NCBI GenBank assembly: GCA_020721225.1
Contig: DYNE01000007.1
Coordinates: 1 to 64,000 of the forward strand
Reading direction: 5' to 3'
DNA from: Pelodictyon luteolum
GTDB lineage: Bacteria; Bacteroidota; Chlorobiia; Chlorobiales; Chlorobiaceae
Length of the DNA stretch: 64,000 nucleotides
Position numbers and translations under genes: made by a program. Below, piece after piece: positions 45,490 through 55,348 of the stretch (positions within the stretch are counted from its first letter, which is position 1; each line of letters opens with the position of its first letter). The notes beneath the pieces were generated by a model that saw only the letters and a program-made list of their open reading frames with translations, did not search any database and had not been told where the DNA came from.

Positions 45490-46256
45490 ATAAACAGCTT
45501 GTGCGCGAGAGGTTTTCCAAAGCTCTCGGCTCATATCGGGAGCATGCCGTGGTACAGCAGGAGATGGCGCTGGTGCTTGCCGATATGATCTGCAGTGCCG
45601 TTCCTCTCCGATCATTCGGAAAGGTTTTTGAAGTGGGGGCAGGCACCGGTTCGTTGACGGCAGCCATCCTCGACCGCTGCAGTGTCGAAACCTATATCGC
45701 CAATGATCTTGTTGCCGAAAGCCGCAGTCACATTGTCCTTGAGGTTTCCCGGCGCTCTCCGGCGAGTTTTGCCTTTCTTTCCGGCGATATCGAGACTCTT
45801 GAGGAGCTTCCCGGGAAACTTGATCTTGTCGCTTCGAACGCCACTCTTCAATGGTTTTCTGACCTTGACGGTTTTTTTCGGAAGATGGCCTGCTGCCTGA
45901 AGCCTGGAGGTATTCTTGCGTTCAGTACTTTCAGTACCGGGAATATGCGTGAAATTGCCGTTATCGAACAGGCCGGTCTCAGTTATCCGGATCTTTCATT
46001 TCTTGAGTCTCTTGCCTGCCGATATTTTGAAAAGATTACATCCAAAGAGGAGCATATACGAATAGCTTTCGATTCACCCGGGGAGGTGCTTCGCCATATC
46101 CGGAAAACAGGAGTTAACGGGGTAGTGCGACGTGCCTGGACAAAAGGGAGGTATCAACAGTTTCTGCATCGCTACCTGGAGGCTTATTCCTGTGAGAATG
46201 GCGTTTATCTTACCTATCGGCCGGTTTACGGCTGTTTCAGAAAACCATTATTATGA
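45474..46256 (+). CDS. bioC: Malonyl-ACP O-methyltransferase BioC
   Basis: BioC methylates the free carboxyl of malonyl-ACP so that fatty acid synthesis can build the pimelate chain. The 260-residue protein has the AdoMet motif 'VFEVGAGTGSLTAAILDR', the acidic loop 'FLSGDIETLEELPGKLDLVASN' and 'ATLQWFSDLDGFFRKMACCL', all typical of the BioC group. It overlaps bioG (16 bp) and bioD (4 bp). This shows the organism makes pimeloyl-ACP by the BioC route rather than with BioW. Confidence 0.94.
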   Translation: MQQRIDKQLVRERFSKALGSYREHAVVQQEMALVLADMICSAVPLRSFGKVFEVGAGTGSLTAAILDRCSVETYIANDLVAESRSHIVLEVSRRSPASFAFLSGDIETLEELPGKLDLVASNATLQWFSDLDGFFRKMACCLKPGGILAFSTFSTGNMREIAVIEQAGLSYPDLSFLESLACRYFEKITSKEEHIRIAFDSPGEVLRHIRKTGVNGVVRRAWTKGRYQQFLHRYLEAYSCENGVYLTYRPVYGCFRKPLL

Positions 46257-46942
46257 GAGGAGCAGTAATCGCAGTTTCCGGTATCGATACCGGTACGGGT
46301 AAAACCGTTGCGACCGGTCTTCTGGCCAGGGCTCTGCTTGATTGCGGCCAATCGGTCATAACCCAGAAAATCGTGCAGACCGGCAGCCCCGGCGGAGTTT
46401 CCGAAGACATTCTCGAACATCGTCGTCTCATGGGGTGTGGACTTCTGGAAGAGGATCGTCAGGGAGTGACCTGTCCCTATCTCTTTGCCTATCCGGCATC
46501 GCCGCATCTTGCCGCCGGACTTGAAAACAGGGTAATCGATCTCATGACCATCAGACGGGCAACCTTCAGGCTGCAGCAGCGGTATCGAACCGTTCTTTTC
46601 GAAGGCGCCGGCGGCCTTCTTGTTCCGTTGACCGACGATCTGCTGTTTGCCGACTATATACGGGATGCCGGTTATCCCCTTCTGCTGGTTACCTCTTCAC
46701 GGCTTGGCAGCATAAACCACACACTGCTCTCCATCGAAGCCTGCATGAAACGGGGGATCACTCTGAAAGGAGTCATATTCAACCGGTTTCAGGAAGCGGA
46801 TAAGCTGATCGGTGATGATGCGATCGGGACCATCCGTCATTTTCTGAGTCGGTATGGGCTTTTTGCGCCGGTTATCACTCTTGCCGAAAACGATCTTGAA
46901 GAGTATGCTTCGGAACTTCTTGGTTTGGATTCCGGAAAATAA
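46253..46942 (+). CDS. bioD: Dethiobiotin synthetase
   Basis: BioD closes the ureido ring from 7,8-diaminopelargonate, CO2 and ATP. The P-loop is 'VSGIDTGTGKTVATGLLARA', followed by the substrate Lys region 'TQKIVQTG'. 'FEGAGGLLVPLTDDLLFADY' and 'LVTSSRLGSINHTLLSIEA' complete the conserved set. The length is 229 residues. It overlaps bioC by 4 bp and precedes bioA by 18 bp. Confidence 0.95.
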   Translation: MRGAVIAVSGIDTGTGKTVATGLLARALLDCGQSVITQKIVQTGSPGGVSEDILEHRRLMGCGLLEEDRQGVTCPYLFAYPASPHLAAGLENRVIDLMTIRRATFRLQQRYRTVLFEGAGGLLVPLTDDLLFADYIRDAGYPLLLVTSSRLGSINHTLLSIEACMKRGITLKGVIFNRFQEADKLIGDDAIGTIRHFLSRYGLFAPVITLAENDLEEYASELLGLDSGK

Positions 46943-46960
46943 AGCCTGCAGAAAACACGT

Positions 46961-48250
46961 ATGAACGGTATCGACTCCGCTTTCGACCGCGGCCATATCT
47001 GGCATCCCTATACATCTATCAGCAATCCGCTGCCAGTCTATCCCGTTACGGGAGCGCGGGGCGTGCATATCGAACTTGCTGACGGCAGTACACTCATCGA
47101 CGGCATGTCGTCATGGTGGGCGGCGATTCATGGCTATAATCACCCCGAACTGAACCGGGCAGTGCGAGAACAGCTTGAGCGCATGAGCCATGTCATGTTT
47201 GGCGGGTTTACTCATGAACCTGCAGTGAATCTGGCAAAGCAGCTGGTAGCGATTACCCCTGAACCACTTGACAGGGTTTTTTTCTGCGATTCGGGTTCCG
47301 TATCCGTAGAGGTTGCCCTGAAAATGGCGATTCAGTACTGGGAAGGGCTGCTGCAGCCCCGGAAAAAAAAGATGCTCACTGTCCGTTCAGGTTATCATGG
47401 CGACACCTTTGGCGCCATGTCGGTCTGCGATCCGGAAACCGGCATGCATGGACTTTTCAGGGGGGTTCTTTCCGAACAGTACTTTGCCGAAGCTCCCCGT
47501 TGCGGTTTTCGCGATAGCTGGCGCGAGGAGTATATCGAAGATCTGCAGATGCAGCTTGAACGTCACGCTGAAAATCTTGCGGCGGTTATCATAGAACCGG
47601 TGGTACAGGGCGCAGGCGGAATGCGGTTTTACTCGCCGCATTATCTGCGGAGGCTCCGCGAGTTGTGCGACCGTTACGGCGTCCTTCTGATTTTCGATGA
47701 AATCGCCACAGGATTCGGACGCACCGGAAAACTTTTCGCTCTTGAACATGCGGGAGTTGTTCCCGATATCCTCTGTATCGGCAAAGCTCTTACCGGCGGA
47801 TACATGACCCTTGCCGCAACGCTCACTACCGCAGCAGTAGCTGAAACGGTCTGCTCCGGAGATGCGGGGGTGTTTATGCACGGGCCGACCTTCATGGCCA
47901 ATCCGCTTGCCTGTGCAGTTGCCTGCGCAAGTATAAGGCTGCTGCTCGGCTCCGGATGGCAGGATGCGGTTTACCGTATCGAACGGCAGCTTGAAAGCGG
48001 CCTCGAACCATGCAGGGCGTATGCCGGAGTTGCCGATGTCCGCGTGCTCGGAGCCATCGGGGTTGTCGAACTGGAGCGTCCGGTCGATATGGGTTCGATT
48101 CAGAAACAGTTTGTGGCAAGGGGGGTCTGGGTCAGACCGTTCGGCAGGCTGGTCTATCTTATGCCGCCGTTCATTATAGGCGAGGGGGAACTCGGTACGC
48201 TTACCGCTGCCGTTTGCGATGTTGTACGGGAATCCTCTGCGACTTTTTGA
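46961..48250 (+). CDS. bioA: Adenosylmethionine-8-amino-7-oxononanoate aminotransferase
   Basis: This PLP enzyme makes 7,8-diaminopelargonate using AdoMet as amino donor. Seen are '[20 protein letters not shown]', '[21 protein letters not shown]', '[19 protein letters not shown]', '[15 protein letters not shown]', '[19 protein letters not shown]' and the PLP lysine in '[16 protein letters not shown]'. The length of 429 residues is full. It is the last gene of the seven-gene biotin operon. Confidence 0.95.
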   Translation: MNGIDSAFDRGHIWHPYTSISNPLPVYPVTGARGVHIELADGSTLIDGMSSWWAAIHGYNHPELNRAVREQLERMSHVMFGGFTHEPAVNLAKQLVAITPEPLDRVFFCDSGSVSVEVALKMAIQYWEGLLQPRKKKMLTVRSGYHGDTFGAMSVCDPETGMHGLFRGVLSEQYFAEAPRCGFRDSWREEYIEDLQMQLERHAENLAAVIIEPVVQGAGGMRFYSPHYLRRLRELCDRYGVLLIFDEIATGFGRTGKLFALEHAGVVPDILCIGKALTGGYMTLAATLTTAAVAETVCSGDAGVFMHGPTFMANPLACAVACASIRLLLGSGWQDAVYRIERQLESGLEPCRAYAGVADVRVLGAIGVVELERPVDMGSIQKQFVARGVWVRPFGRLVYLMPPFIIGEGELGTLTAAVCDVVRESSATF

Positions 48251-48266
48251 TTTATCCCGGCAGAGA

Positions 48267-48281
48267 TTGTAAACTGTACAA
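48267..48281. promoter_or_regulatory. Inverted repeat upstream of acyl-CoA ligase gene
   Basis: TTGTA (48267-48271) and TACAA (48277-48281) flank 5 bases, in the 67-base gap between bioA and the ligase gene. The sequence may be a regulator site. The spacing does not fit BirA. Confidence 0.3.
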
Positions 48282-48317
48282 TTTGCATTAAAACCTGAAC
48301 TATCAGACGTTATCGCC

Positions 48318-50021
48318 ATGACCAACGCCAGACCCTGGATCAGACATTACGACAAGGGTGTTCCCCATACGCTCGAGCCATATCCGGAACATACCCTTGT
48401 CGATGTCGTCCGCAGGAGGGCGCTCGAATCTCCCGATCAGCAGGCATTGCTGTTCAAGGGTTCGGTGATTTCCATCGGTACCCTTGAACAGGAGAGCAAT
48501 GCGCTTGCCGAAGCGCTTTCAGAGCTTGGTGTCGCTTCAGGTGACCGGGTTGCGCTGCTTATGCCCAATTCTCCGCAGATGGTGATCAGTGAGCTCGCTG
48601 TCTGGAAAACCGGTGCGATTGTTGTCCCACTGAATCCTCTTTACACGGAAAACGAACTTGTATACGCACTGAACGAGTGCGGAGCCGAAACCATTATCGT
48701 GCTGACCTCTTTCTATGGAAAGATCAAAGCCATAGCGCCGGACACACGCCTCAGGAGGGTTATCGCCACAAGCATAAAGGAGTACCTGCCACCGTTGATA
48801 CAAGTGCTGTTTACCCTTCTGAAGGAAAAAAAGGACGGCCACCGCATTGCGTTGCAGAAAGGCGATTATCTATTGCAGGATCTTATTGGCCGCCATGCTT
48901 CCGCGCAATCGAAACCTATGCCGGTGAGGCATGACGCCCCGGCCCTTTTTCTCTTTTCAGGCGGTACAACCGGCAACCCGAAGTGTGCGGTCAGCACGCA
49001 CCGGAGCCTGGTTATTTCAGGAGTGCAGATTTCGTCGTGGTTCAGCGTGATCCTTGAAAAAGGACGTGACTCCATCATCCTCAACATGCCGATGTTTCAC
49101 GTCTATGGTCAGGCGGGAATCATGCCTGCCGCCATTATGGGCGGTTATGCGCTTGTCATGGTTCCCAACCCTCGAGATATCGACGATCTTCTGCACATTA
49201 TCAAAACCCTGAAGCCGGCCGTGCTGCCCGGAGTTCCGACGCTTTTTACTGCGCTGCTCAATCATCCGGGAGTGAGAAAGGATAAGCGTATCATGAAATC
49301 CCTCAAGCTCTGCGTATCGGGAGCGGCTCCTCTCATGCTTGAAACAAAGCAGAGCTTCGAAGCGCTGACCGGCGGCAGAATCATCGATGCCTACAGTCTG
49401 ACCGAAACCACGCTTGCTTCGACTTTCACCCCTATTCTCGGTACATACAAGCCCGGATCGGTGGGAATACCCGTTCCGGATGTAGATGTGCGCATCGTTG
49501 ACCAGGAGAATGGCAAGGATGAACTTGCTCCGCACGATGTCGGCGAAGTGATCATGCGGGCCCCGCAGCTGATGAAGGAGTACTGGCAGAATCCCGGAGA
49601 AACCGCAATGGTGCTCAGAAACGGCTGGCTTTATACCGGCGATCTCGGTTATGTCGATGAGGACGGCTATCTCTTTATCGTCGACCGGAAAAAGGACGTT
49701 ATCAAGCCCGGGGGATTCCAGGTATGGCCGCGTGACGTCGAGGAGGTCATTGCCCGGCACCCCGCAGTGCAGGAGGTCAGCGTTGCCGGAGTTCCCGACC
49801 CTTACAAGGTCGAGGCCGTCAAGGCCTGGATTGTGCTGCGTTCAGGGGAAAAACTTACGGCCGACGACCTCTGCGACTTCTGTCGTCGCGATCTTGCCGC
49901 CTACAAGATTCCCCGGCATGTGGAGTTCACCGAAGCGCTCCCGAAATCCACGGTCGGCAAGGTGCTTCGTCGCAAGCTCGTTGAAGAGCACTGCAGGAAA
50001 TCGGGGACGACAGGGAAGTGA
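48318..50021 (+). CDS. Long-chain fatty acid-CoA ligase (FadD-like)
   Basis: It activates a fatty acid as acyl-AMP and then acyl-CoA. The AMP-binding motif is 'LFLFSGGTTGNPKCAVSTH'. Later motifs are 'DAYSLTETTLASTF', 'LYTGDLGYVDEDGYLFIVD' and 'RKKDVIKPGGFQVWP', with the C-terminal catalytic Lys region 'PKSTVGKVLRRKL'. The length of 567 residues is that of the FadD group. Chlorobi are not known for fatty acid oxidation, so recycling or incorporation of acyl chains is a likely use. It overlaps the next gene by 4 bp. Confidence 0.93.
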   Translation: MTNARPWIRHYDKGVPHTLEPYPEHTLVDVVRRRALESPDQQALLFKGSVISIGTLEQESNALAEALSELGVASGDRVALLMPNSPQMVISELAVWKTGAIVVPLNPLYTENELVYALNECGAETIIVLTSFYGKIKAIAPDTRLRRVIATSIKEYLPPLIQVLFTLLKEKKDGHRIALQKGDYLLQDLIGRHASAQSKPMPVRHDAPALFLFSGGTTGNPKCAVSTHRSLVISGVQISSWFSVILEKGRDSIILNMPMFHVYGQAGIMPAAIMGGYALVMVPNPRDIDDLLHIIKTLKPAVLPGVPTLFTALLNHPGVRKDKRIMKSLKLCVSGAAPLMLETKQSFEALTGGRIIDAYSLTETTLASTFTPILGTYKPGSVGIPVPDVDVRIVDQENGKDELAPHDVGEVIMRAPQLMKEYWQNPGETAMVLRNGWLYTGDLGYVDEDGYLFIVDRKKDVIKPGGFQVWPRDVEEVIARHPAVQEVSVAGVPDPYKVEAVKAWIVLRSGEKLTADDLCDFCRRDLAAYKIPRHVEFTEALPKSTVGKVLRRKLVEEHCRKSGTTGK

Positions 50022-51277
50022 CCCTCGACGAACTCCACAGCCTGTTTCTGCCGGAAAATCTCACCCTGCTCGAAGAGCACGGTTCAGACAATCCGTCGTC
50101 CTTTGCCCTGCGCTTTCAGGGGAGCGCAGATATTCCGGCAAGGGCGATTGCCGAACAGCTGGCCTGCCGCCGCAAGGCCCTGAAAAAGCTGCCGGTGCTC
50201 TCGCTGAAGGGGTTGCTCTATACCGCGCCTGCCCTTGAACAGTCATCCGGCGAGGCTGCGGCGACATACAAGGCGTCGCTCATGGGAGGAGAGCGTCTGA
50301 TCGATCTCACCGGAGGGCTCGGTATCGATGCAGTTTTTTGTTCGAGAGTGTTTCGGAACGTGGTCTATTGCGAACGTGACCCATTGCTTGCCGAACTGGC
50401 AGCATACAACTTTCGCAGGCTTGGCGTTTCGAATGTGGAAATCTGTCAGGGCGACAGCCTTGCGATGCTGCATTCGTTTCCCGACGACCATTTCGACTGG
50501 ATTTACGTCGATCCCTCCCGCAGGGAGGGGGGCCGTCGTTCCGTGGGACTTTCGGTGGCAAGTCCTGATGTCGCGGTGTCTCACGACCTTCTGCTTCGCA
50601 AGGCGGCGAAGGTCATGGTAAAGGCGTCTCCTGCGCTCGAACTGAGCGGTATCGAGCGCCAGCTTCCCTCGATTTCGGAAATTCATGTGGTTTCGGTTGG
50701 TGGAGAGTGCCGCGAAATTCTGCTGCTGCTCGAGCGCACCCCTGCCCGGCAGGGCTTGATCGCAAGGAAAGCGGTGCTTCTGGATAGAAACGTTGGCGAA
50801 AGGCGTGAAATAGCGGGAACCGGCGGGGAGTCGAGATCCCCGGCGGTGCCGGTAGAGGCCTTTTTTTACGAGCCCGGTCCGGCAATCATCAAGGCTGGTC
50901 TTACGGCAAGACTTTCCGAAGAGTACGGTTTTGACTATGTCAGCAATACGGTCGATTACCTTACTTCGAGCCGCTTTGTCGAAGGGTTTCCGGGAAGGAC
51001 ATTTCGTGTCGTGGCATGTGAACGCTTTAAGCCGAAAACTTTCAAGTCGTTTCTTCAGCGGCACGGCATCAGTGGAGCGGCTATCCAGCGGCGGGATTTT
51101 TCATTGTCGCCTGAAGAGATCCGCAGGAAGTACAGACTCAGGGAGAGTCATTGCGACTATCTTTTTTTTACAAAGGATTCTGCGGGGGAGTCGATCTGCG
51201 TGTACGCTGTCAAGCCGTCCCCTGCAGGCGGAGAAGCTCCTTCTGTGCAAGGCCGAAACGAAGTCCCTGAATGCTGA
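50018..51277 (+). CDS. THUMP-like class I methyltransferase
   Basis: The 419-residue protein has an N-terminal helical part, then an AdoMet-binding core with 'LIDLTGGLGIDAVFCSRVF', 'VVYCERDPLLAELAAYNF' and 'DWIYVDPSRREGGRR'. A C-terminal THUMP-like domain lies beyond residue 320 ('RTFRVVACERFKPKTFKSF'). The layout matches the THUMP-like methyltransferase group of Bacteroidetes/Chlorobi, related to RNA-modifying enzymes. The substrate is probably RNA, but that is inferred. GTG 50018 overlaps the stop of the ligase gene. The 3' end overlaps the convergent ppx gene by 68 bp. Confidence 0.85.
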   Translation: MTLDELHSLFLPENLTLLEEHGSDNPSSFALRFQGSADIPARAIAEQLACRRKALKKLPVLSLKGLLYTAPALEQSSGEAAATYKASLMGGERLIDLTGGLGIDAVFCSRVFRNVVYCERDPLLAELAAYNFRRLGVSNVEICQGDSLAMLHSFPDDHFDWIYVDPSRREGGRRSVGLSVASPDVAVSHDLLLRKAAKVMVKASPALELSGIERQLPSISEIHVVSVGGECREILLLLERTPARQGLIARKAVLLDRNVGERREIAGTGGESRSPAVPVEAFFYEPGPAIIKAGLTARLSEEYGFDYVSNTVDYLTSSRFVEGFPGRTFRVVACERFKPKTFKSFLQRHGISGAAIQRRDFSLSPEEIRRKYRLRESHCDYLFFTKDSAGESICVYAVKPSPAGGEAPSVQGRNEVPEC

Positions 51278-52145
51278 CCCGTATTTCGCCGATTCCCATG
51301 AGACGCATGAACTGGCGCAGGATGAGCGCTCCCATGGTGATGACGTCGGCGCGTCCTTCCGGAATTCCCAGCGCAATGATCTCTTCGAGAGAGTTATTCC
51401 TGAGCTGATCGAGCAGTCGGTCTACCTCCGTGAAGGAAAGCCGGTAATTCTGTACTTTCATTGCATCGAAATGCTTCAGTCCCTGGCTGACCTGAGCTAT
51501 GGTGGTCAGGGTTCCGGCAACCCCGTAAATCGATTCTCTCGATGTGAAAAACGGGAGGATGGACGATCTCAGCACCCGGTCGATCTCCTCTCGGGCGGTC
51601 TCCAGTTCGCTATGTGAAGGCGGAAGGGAACTGAAGAACCGTTCGGTAAGCCGAACCGAACCGATATCCATGCTGACGCTTTTTTCGACTCCTCTGAGAG
51701 AACCCAAGCAAATTTCCGTGCTGCCTCCTCCGATATCGATTACCGCGAAGGTCTCCGGCAGATTGTCCAGGCCGGCCACCGCACCGAAGAAGGTGAGTTC
51801 AGCCTCATCCTTTCCCGTGGTGCAGCTTATGGTGATGCCGGTTTCACGCAGAACCTCGGCAATAACCTCATGACGGTTTGCCGCATCACGCAGGGCGCTG
51901 GTTCCCGCAGCGATAACGGTTTTCGCCCCCTGCTGTTCCGAGAGTGCCCGGTACTCCTGCATGCATGCGACGAGGCGCCTGATGGCTTCGTCGCCGATGA
52001 ACCTGCGTTCGTCAACCCGCTCTCCTAGCCGCACAATGGTCTGGCGGTGCAGGATGGTGACGATAGAGCCGCTTTCCGGAATAAGATCGGCGATCAGGAG
52101 CAGGGCGGTATTGGTGCCGATATCGATGCATGAAACTCTTTTCAT
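51210..52145 (-). CDS. Ppx/GppA-family phosphatase
   Basis: This family hydrolyses polyphosphate or pppGpp and uses an actin-like ATPase fold. The protein is short (311 residues), the form with only the catalytic ppx/gppA domain. Motifs seen are 'CIDIGTNTALLLIADL', the catalytic Glu in 'GTSALRDAANRHEV...', 'KDEAELTFFGAV', 'VIDIGGGSTEICLG' and the final 'SIQGLRFGLA'. It lies 12 bp after prmA in the same direction and is probably cotranscribed. Which substrate is preferred cannot be read from the sequence. Confidence 0.92.
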   Translation of the reverse strand: MKRVSCIDIGTNTALLLIADLIPESGSIVTILHRQTIVRLGERVDERRFIGDEAIRRLVACMQEYRALSEQQGAKTVIAAGTSALRDAANRHEVIAEVLRETGITISCTTGKDEAELTFFGAVAGLDNLPETFAVIDIGGGSTEICLGSLRGVEKSVSMDIGSVRLTERFFSSLPPSHSELETAREEIDRVLRSSILPFFTSRESIYGVAGTLTTIAQVSQGLKHFDAMKVQNYRLSFTEVDRLLDQLRNNSLEEIIALGIPEGRADVITMGALILRQFMRLMGIGEIRVSIQGLRFGLAQKELLRLQGTA

Positions 52146-52157
52146 TGTTCCATTGTC

Positions 52158-53039
52158 TCAGTGTTTCGCCTCGGTTTCCGCTCGCACCAGGCTCGATAGC
52201 CACTCGTCTTCGTAAATGGTTTTTACGTTGCTGTAACCGAGCCGTTTCAGCAGTTTTTTCAGCCACGGCTCGTCGTATATGAGTACACCGGACAGCAGCA
52301 CTTCAGCTTGCGGAGCGTAGTTTCGGATAACCGGCAGAATTCTGTCGATCACATTCTTGTTTATGTTCGCCAGAATGAGGTCGTACCCCTCGCGCAGGTT
52401 CGCCACGAGTTCCTCTTCGGCGTCGATCAGCTCTATCCGGATATCTGCCACCTGGTTTTCTTCGACGTTCTCCACGGCATTTTCTGCAGCCCATGCATTG
52501 TTGTCGAAGGCGAGAATCGGCAGCCTGTTGCCGAGCTTGCGCGCAGCAATGGCCAGTACGCCGGTTCCTGTGCCTATGTCCATGATTTTTCGTTCTTCCA
52601 GTTCAAGTTCCTCCATCTGGCGGAGCATGAGCCGGGTTGTGGCGTGGTAACCGGTGCCGAACGACATTTTCGGATTGATCTCGATAACGATCTGTCCCGG
52701 TTTAGGCGTGATCTCCTTGTATTTCTGCGCGATCAGGAAGCGGTCGGAAATTTCGATGGGCTGCAGGTGCGCCTCCCACTCGGCGTTCCAGTTCCGGTCT
52801 GCCATGAAACTGGCTTTGCAGGGCGGCACGCTGCCGAAGGTCTCTTCAAGCAGGGAGTGGACAGTCTGTTCTTTCGCCTCACTCCATTCGGATTCGGGAA
52901 GGTAGGCGAGCAGCCGGTCGTCCTCTTCGAGAAAGTACTCGATGCCCTCCTGCGAAAGGATGGCGATATATGGTTCAAAAAGCGCGGGACTGATCGTTAT
53001 GGCCAGTTCGATATAATTTTGTGTTCCTGTCGGCTGCAT
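52158..53039 (-). CDS. prmA: Ribosomal protein L11 methyltransferase
   Basis: PrmA trimethylates ribosomal protein L11. The N-terminal 110 residues are the L11-recognition domain. The catalytic domain has 'KMSFGTGYHATTRLMLRQME', where most family members have 'FGTGxHxTT'. The AdoMet motif 'IMDIGTGTGVLAIAARKLG' and the catalytic 'LILANINKNVIDRI' follow. The length of 293 residues is normal. It precedes ppx by 12 bp. Confidence 0.93.
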   Translation of the reverse strand: MQPTGTQNYIELAITISPALFEPYIAILSQEGIEYFLEEDDRLLAYLPESEWSEAKEQTVHSLLEETFGSVPPCKASFMADRNWNAEWEAHLQPIEISDRFLIAQKYKEITPKPGQIVIEINPKMSFGTGYHATTRLMLRQMEELELEERKIMDIGTGTGVLAIAARKLGNRLPILAFDNNAWAAENAVENVEENQVADIRIELIDAEEELVANLREGYDLILANINKNVIDRILPVIRNYAPQAEVLLSGVLIYDEPWLKKLLKRLGYSNVKTIYEDEWLSSLVRAETEAKH

Positions 53040-53145
53040 ATGTAATAGTAGAGACGGAAAGCGGTTTACTGATGGCGATGCAATGGCGTTAATATAGGAA
53101 TTTTCGCAGCGGAATGGTGCGGCACCAATCCGATAGAGCCGGTAG

Positions 53146-53769
53146 TCACTCCCTTTTTATGATCCGGGCGGCGCAGGCATACCGTTTGTCGAAGTAGCGG
53201 GAATCAAGCCGGTCGACCCTTACTCCACTGCTTGTCGATACATGGGCGAAACGGTTCTCTCCAATGTAAACCCCGACATGATCGATGGTTTTTCCGCCAT
53301 TGCTGAAAAAAACAAGATCTCCAGGCTTGAGCTGTTTCCGGGGAACGACCTTTCCAAGGGTAGCCATATCGGAAGATGTTCTCGGCATGAGCAGCTGAAA
53401 GGAGTCTTCGTAGAGATACTGAACGAAGCCCGAGCAGTCAAAACCGTCAAGTGCTGTTCCGCCCCAGCGGTATGCCGTACCAAGGCGCTCCCTGACCGAC
53501 GTAAAAAGCTGCTCCATCGATTGTCCGGAAACTTTTACGGGAAGCTCTTCCTTCACTGGTTCCGGGTTTCCCGGGACGATGCGCGAAATATATGTTTTTC
53601 TCTTTTTTAAACTATATTTGCAGTCTGGATCATACCGCGAACCTGTTGAGATGCTGCTGCATCCCGTCAGGCCGGAAAGGAGGCCGAAAATGAGAAGTCC
53701 CGGTATGACCGATCCGGAGACAGCAGATTTACCGGTAAAAAAAGAAGAAAAACCACGTCCTGTTTTCAT
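53146..53769 (-). CDS. NlpC/P60-family peptidoglycan endopeptidase lipoprotein
   Basis: NlpC/P60 enzymes cut peptide stems of peptidoglycan. The protein has a hydrophobic N-terminal segment ending in lipobox 'LTGC'. The catalytic domain shows the Cys in 'GFDCSGFVQYLY', the His in 'IDHVGVYIGENRFAHVST' and a later polar residue. 'LKPGDLVFFSNGG' lies between them. The length is 207 residues. It stands alone between prmA and lysC, divergent from lysC. Confidence 0.92.
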   Translation of the reverse strand: MKTGRGFSSFFTGKSAVSGSVIPGLLIFGLLSGLTGCSSISTGSRYDPDCKYSLKKRKTYISRIVPGNPEPVKEELPVKVSGQSMEQLFTSVRERLGTAYRWGGTALDGFDCSGFVQYLYEDSFQLLMPRTSSDMATLGKVVPRKQLKPGDLVFFSNGGKTIDHVGVYIGENRFAHVSTSSGVRVDRLDSRYFDKRYACAARIIKRE

Positions 53770-53889
53770 GATGGAGCGATTTGCTGTTTCTTGCCTGAGG
53801 ACGGCGTTTCGTGTTCAGGCGGTTTCTCAGTGATAATAAGCGAAAACTATCGCAATAACGACAATTTTTAAACCTTACTGTTTGTTTTT

Positions 53890-55305
53890 ATGGCTGTCAT
53901 GAAATTCGGCGGCACCTCTGTAGGTAACGCCAGAGCGATGCAGCAGGCAATAGATCTCGTTGCCCGTGAGAAACTTAACGGGGCTCCTCTCGTCGTGCTC
54001 AGCGCATGCAGCGGCATTACCAACAAGCTTGTTCGTCTCGCGGAGGCATCGGGTCGGAGCGCACTGGATGAAGCGCTTCTGCTTGCCGGAGAAGTTCGTC
54101 GGCATCATCTCGATCTGACCGCCGAGCTGATTCAGTCTCCTGAGCTGCAGGCGGAGCTTGCGGTCAAAGTCGAGGAGTATGTGGCCGGGCTGGAAATGCT
54201 TGCCCGAGGCGTCGATATTGTCGGAGAGCTGACAGAACGCTCGAAAGACACGTTCTGTTCCTTCGGAGAGCTGCTTTCCACCACGATTTTTGCCGCTGCC
54301 ATGAAAGAGCAGGGGCATGATGCCGAATGGCTCGATGTCCGCAGGGTGATGATCACCGATGATAATCACGGCTTTGCCCGTCCGCTTGGCGATATCTGCC
54401 GGGAGAATGCCGGAGCCATAATCAGGCCGCTGCTCGATGCAGGGACTATTGTCATTACCCAGGGCTATATAGGAGCTGCCCATAACGGACGAACGACTAC
54501 ACTTGGCAGGGGAGGATCGGATTATTCCGCGGCACTTCTCGGCGCCTGGCTTCTCGCAAACGCCATTCAGATATGGACCGATGTTGACGGCGTGATGACC
54601 TGTGATCCCAGGCTTGTTCCCGAAGCCCGCAGCATCAGGATCATGACCTTCAGCGAAGCGGCCGAACTTGCCTATCTCGGTGCGAAAGTGTTGCATCCCG
54701 ATACCATCGCGCCTGCCGTCGAGAAGAATATTCCGGTCTGGGTACTCAACACCTGGCATCCCGATGCGAAAGGCACGCTCATAACAGACGACACGGAGAG
54801 GCTTTCCGGCATGAGTTACGGAGGTCTTGTCAAGTCGATTGCCGTCAAGAAAGGTCAGTGCATCATCAATATCCGTTCAAACCGCATGCTGGGACGATAT
54901 GGATTTATGGCTGAATTGTTCGGAGCTTTTTCGCGGTACGGGGTTTCGATCGAAATGATTTCGTCCAGTGAGGTTTCGGTTTCCGTTACCGTGGACGATA
55001 AATGTTTCAGTGAAGAGCTTCTGCAGGACCTCAGGGTTCTCGGCCAGGTGGATATCGAGCATCGCGTAGCCACGGTCAGCGTTGTCGGTGATAACCTCAG
55101 GATGTCTAAAGGCGTTGCCGGAAGGATTTTCAGTTCGCTGAGGGATGTCAATCTCAGAATGATCTCGCAGGGCGCATCTGAAATCAATGTGGGTTTTGTG
55201 GTTGAAGAGAATGATGTCGAGAGGGCGGTCAACACGCTGCATCACGAGTTTTTTTCTGGAGAGGAGACCGCCGGAATTTTCGAAAAACCGGCAGGAACTT
55301 CTTGA
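53890..55305 (+). CDS. lysC: Aspartate kinase
   Basis: It phosphorylates aspartate, the first step to lysine, threonine and methionine. The kinase domain starts '[15 protein letters not shown]' and includes '[19 protein letters not shown]' and '[19 protein letters not shown]'. Two ACT domains at about 320-470 ('[20 protein letters not shown]', '[19 protein letters not shown]') provide feedback control. The 471-residue length and monofunctional form fit the class III LysC type. ATG 53890 is used, and a second in-frame ATG is at 53899. Confidence 0.95.
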   Translation: MAVMKFGGTSVGNARAMQQAIDLVAREKLNGAPLVVLSACSGITNKLVRLAEASGRSALDEALLLAGEVRRHHLDLTAELIQSPELQAELAVKVEEYVAGLEMLARGVDIVGELTERSKDTFCSFGELLSTTIFAAAMKEQGHDAEWLDVRRVMITDDNHGFARPLGDICRENAGAIIRPLLDAGTIVITQGYIGAAHNGRTTTLGRGGSDYSAALLGAWLLANAIQIWTDVDGVMTCDPRLVPEARSIRIMTFSEAAELAYLGAKVLHPDTIAPAVEKNIPVWVLNTWHPDAKGTLITDDTERLSGMSYGGLVKSIAVKKGQCIINIRSNRMLGRYGFMAELFGAFSRYGVSIEMISSSEVSVSVTVDDKCFSEELLQDLRVLGQVDIEHRVATVSVVGDNLRMSKGVAGRIFSSLRDVNLRMISQGASEINVGFVVEENDVERAVNTLHHEFFSGEETAGIFEKPAGTS

Positions 55306-55348
55306 AGGCGCTTTGCCGTTTAACGCATAAAAATAAGAGTACGTTATC

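Noticed and set aside
47387-48325. Antisense frame of 312 codons opposite bioA
   Set aside because: Opposite a fully supported gene; no motif.
53875-54759. Antisense frame of 294 codons opposite lysC
   Set aside because: Opposite a fully supported gene; no motif.
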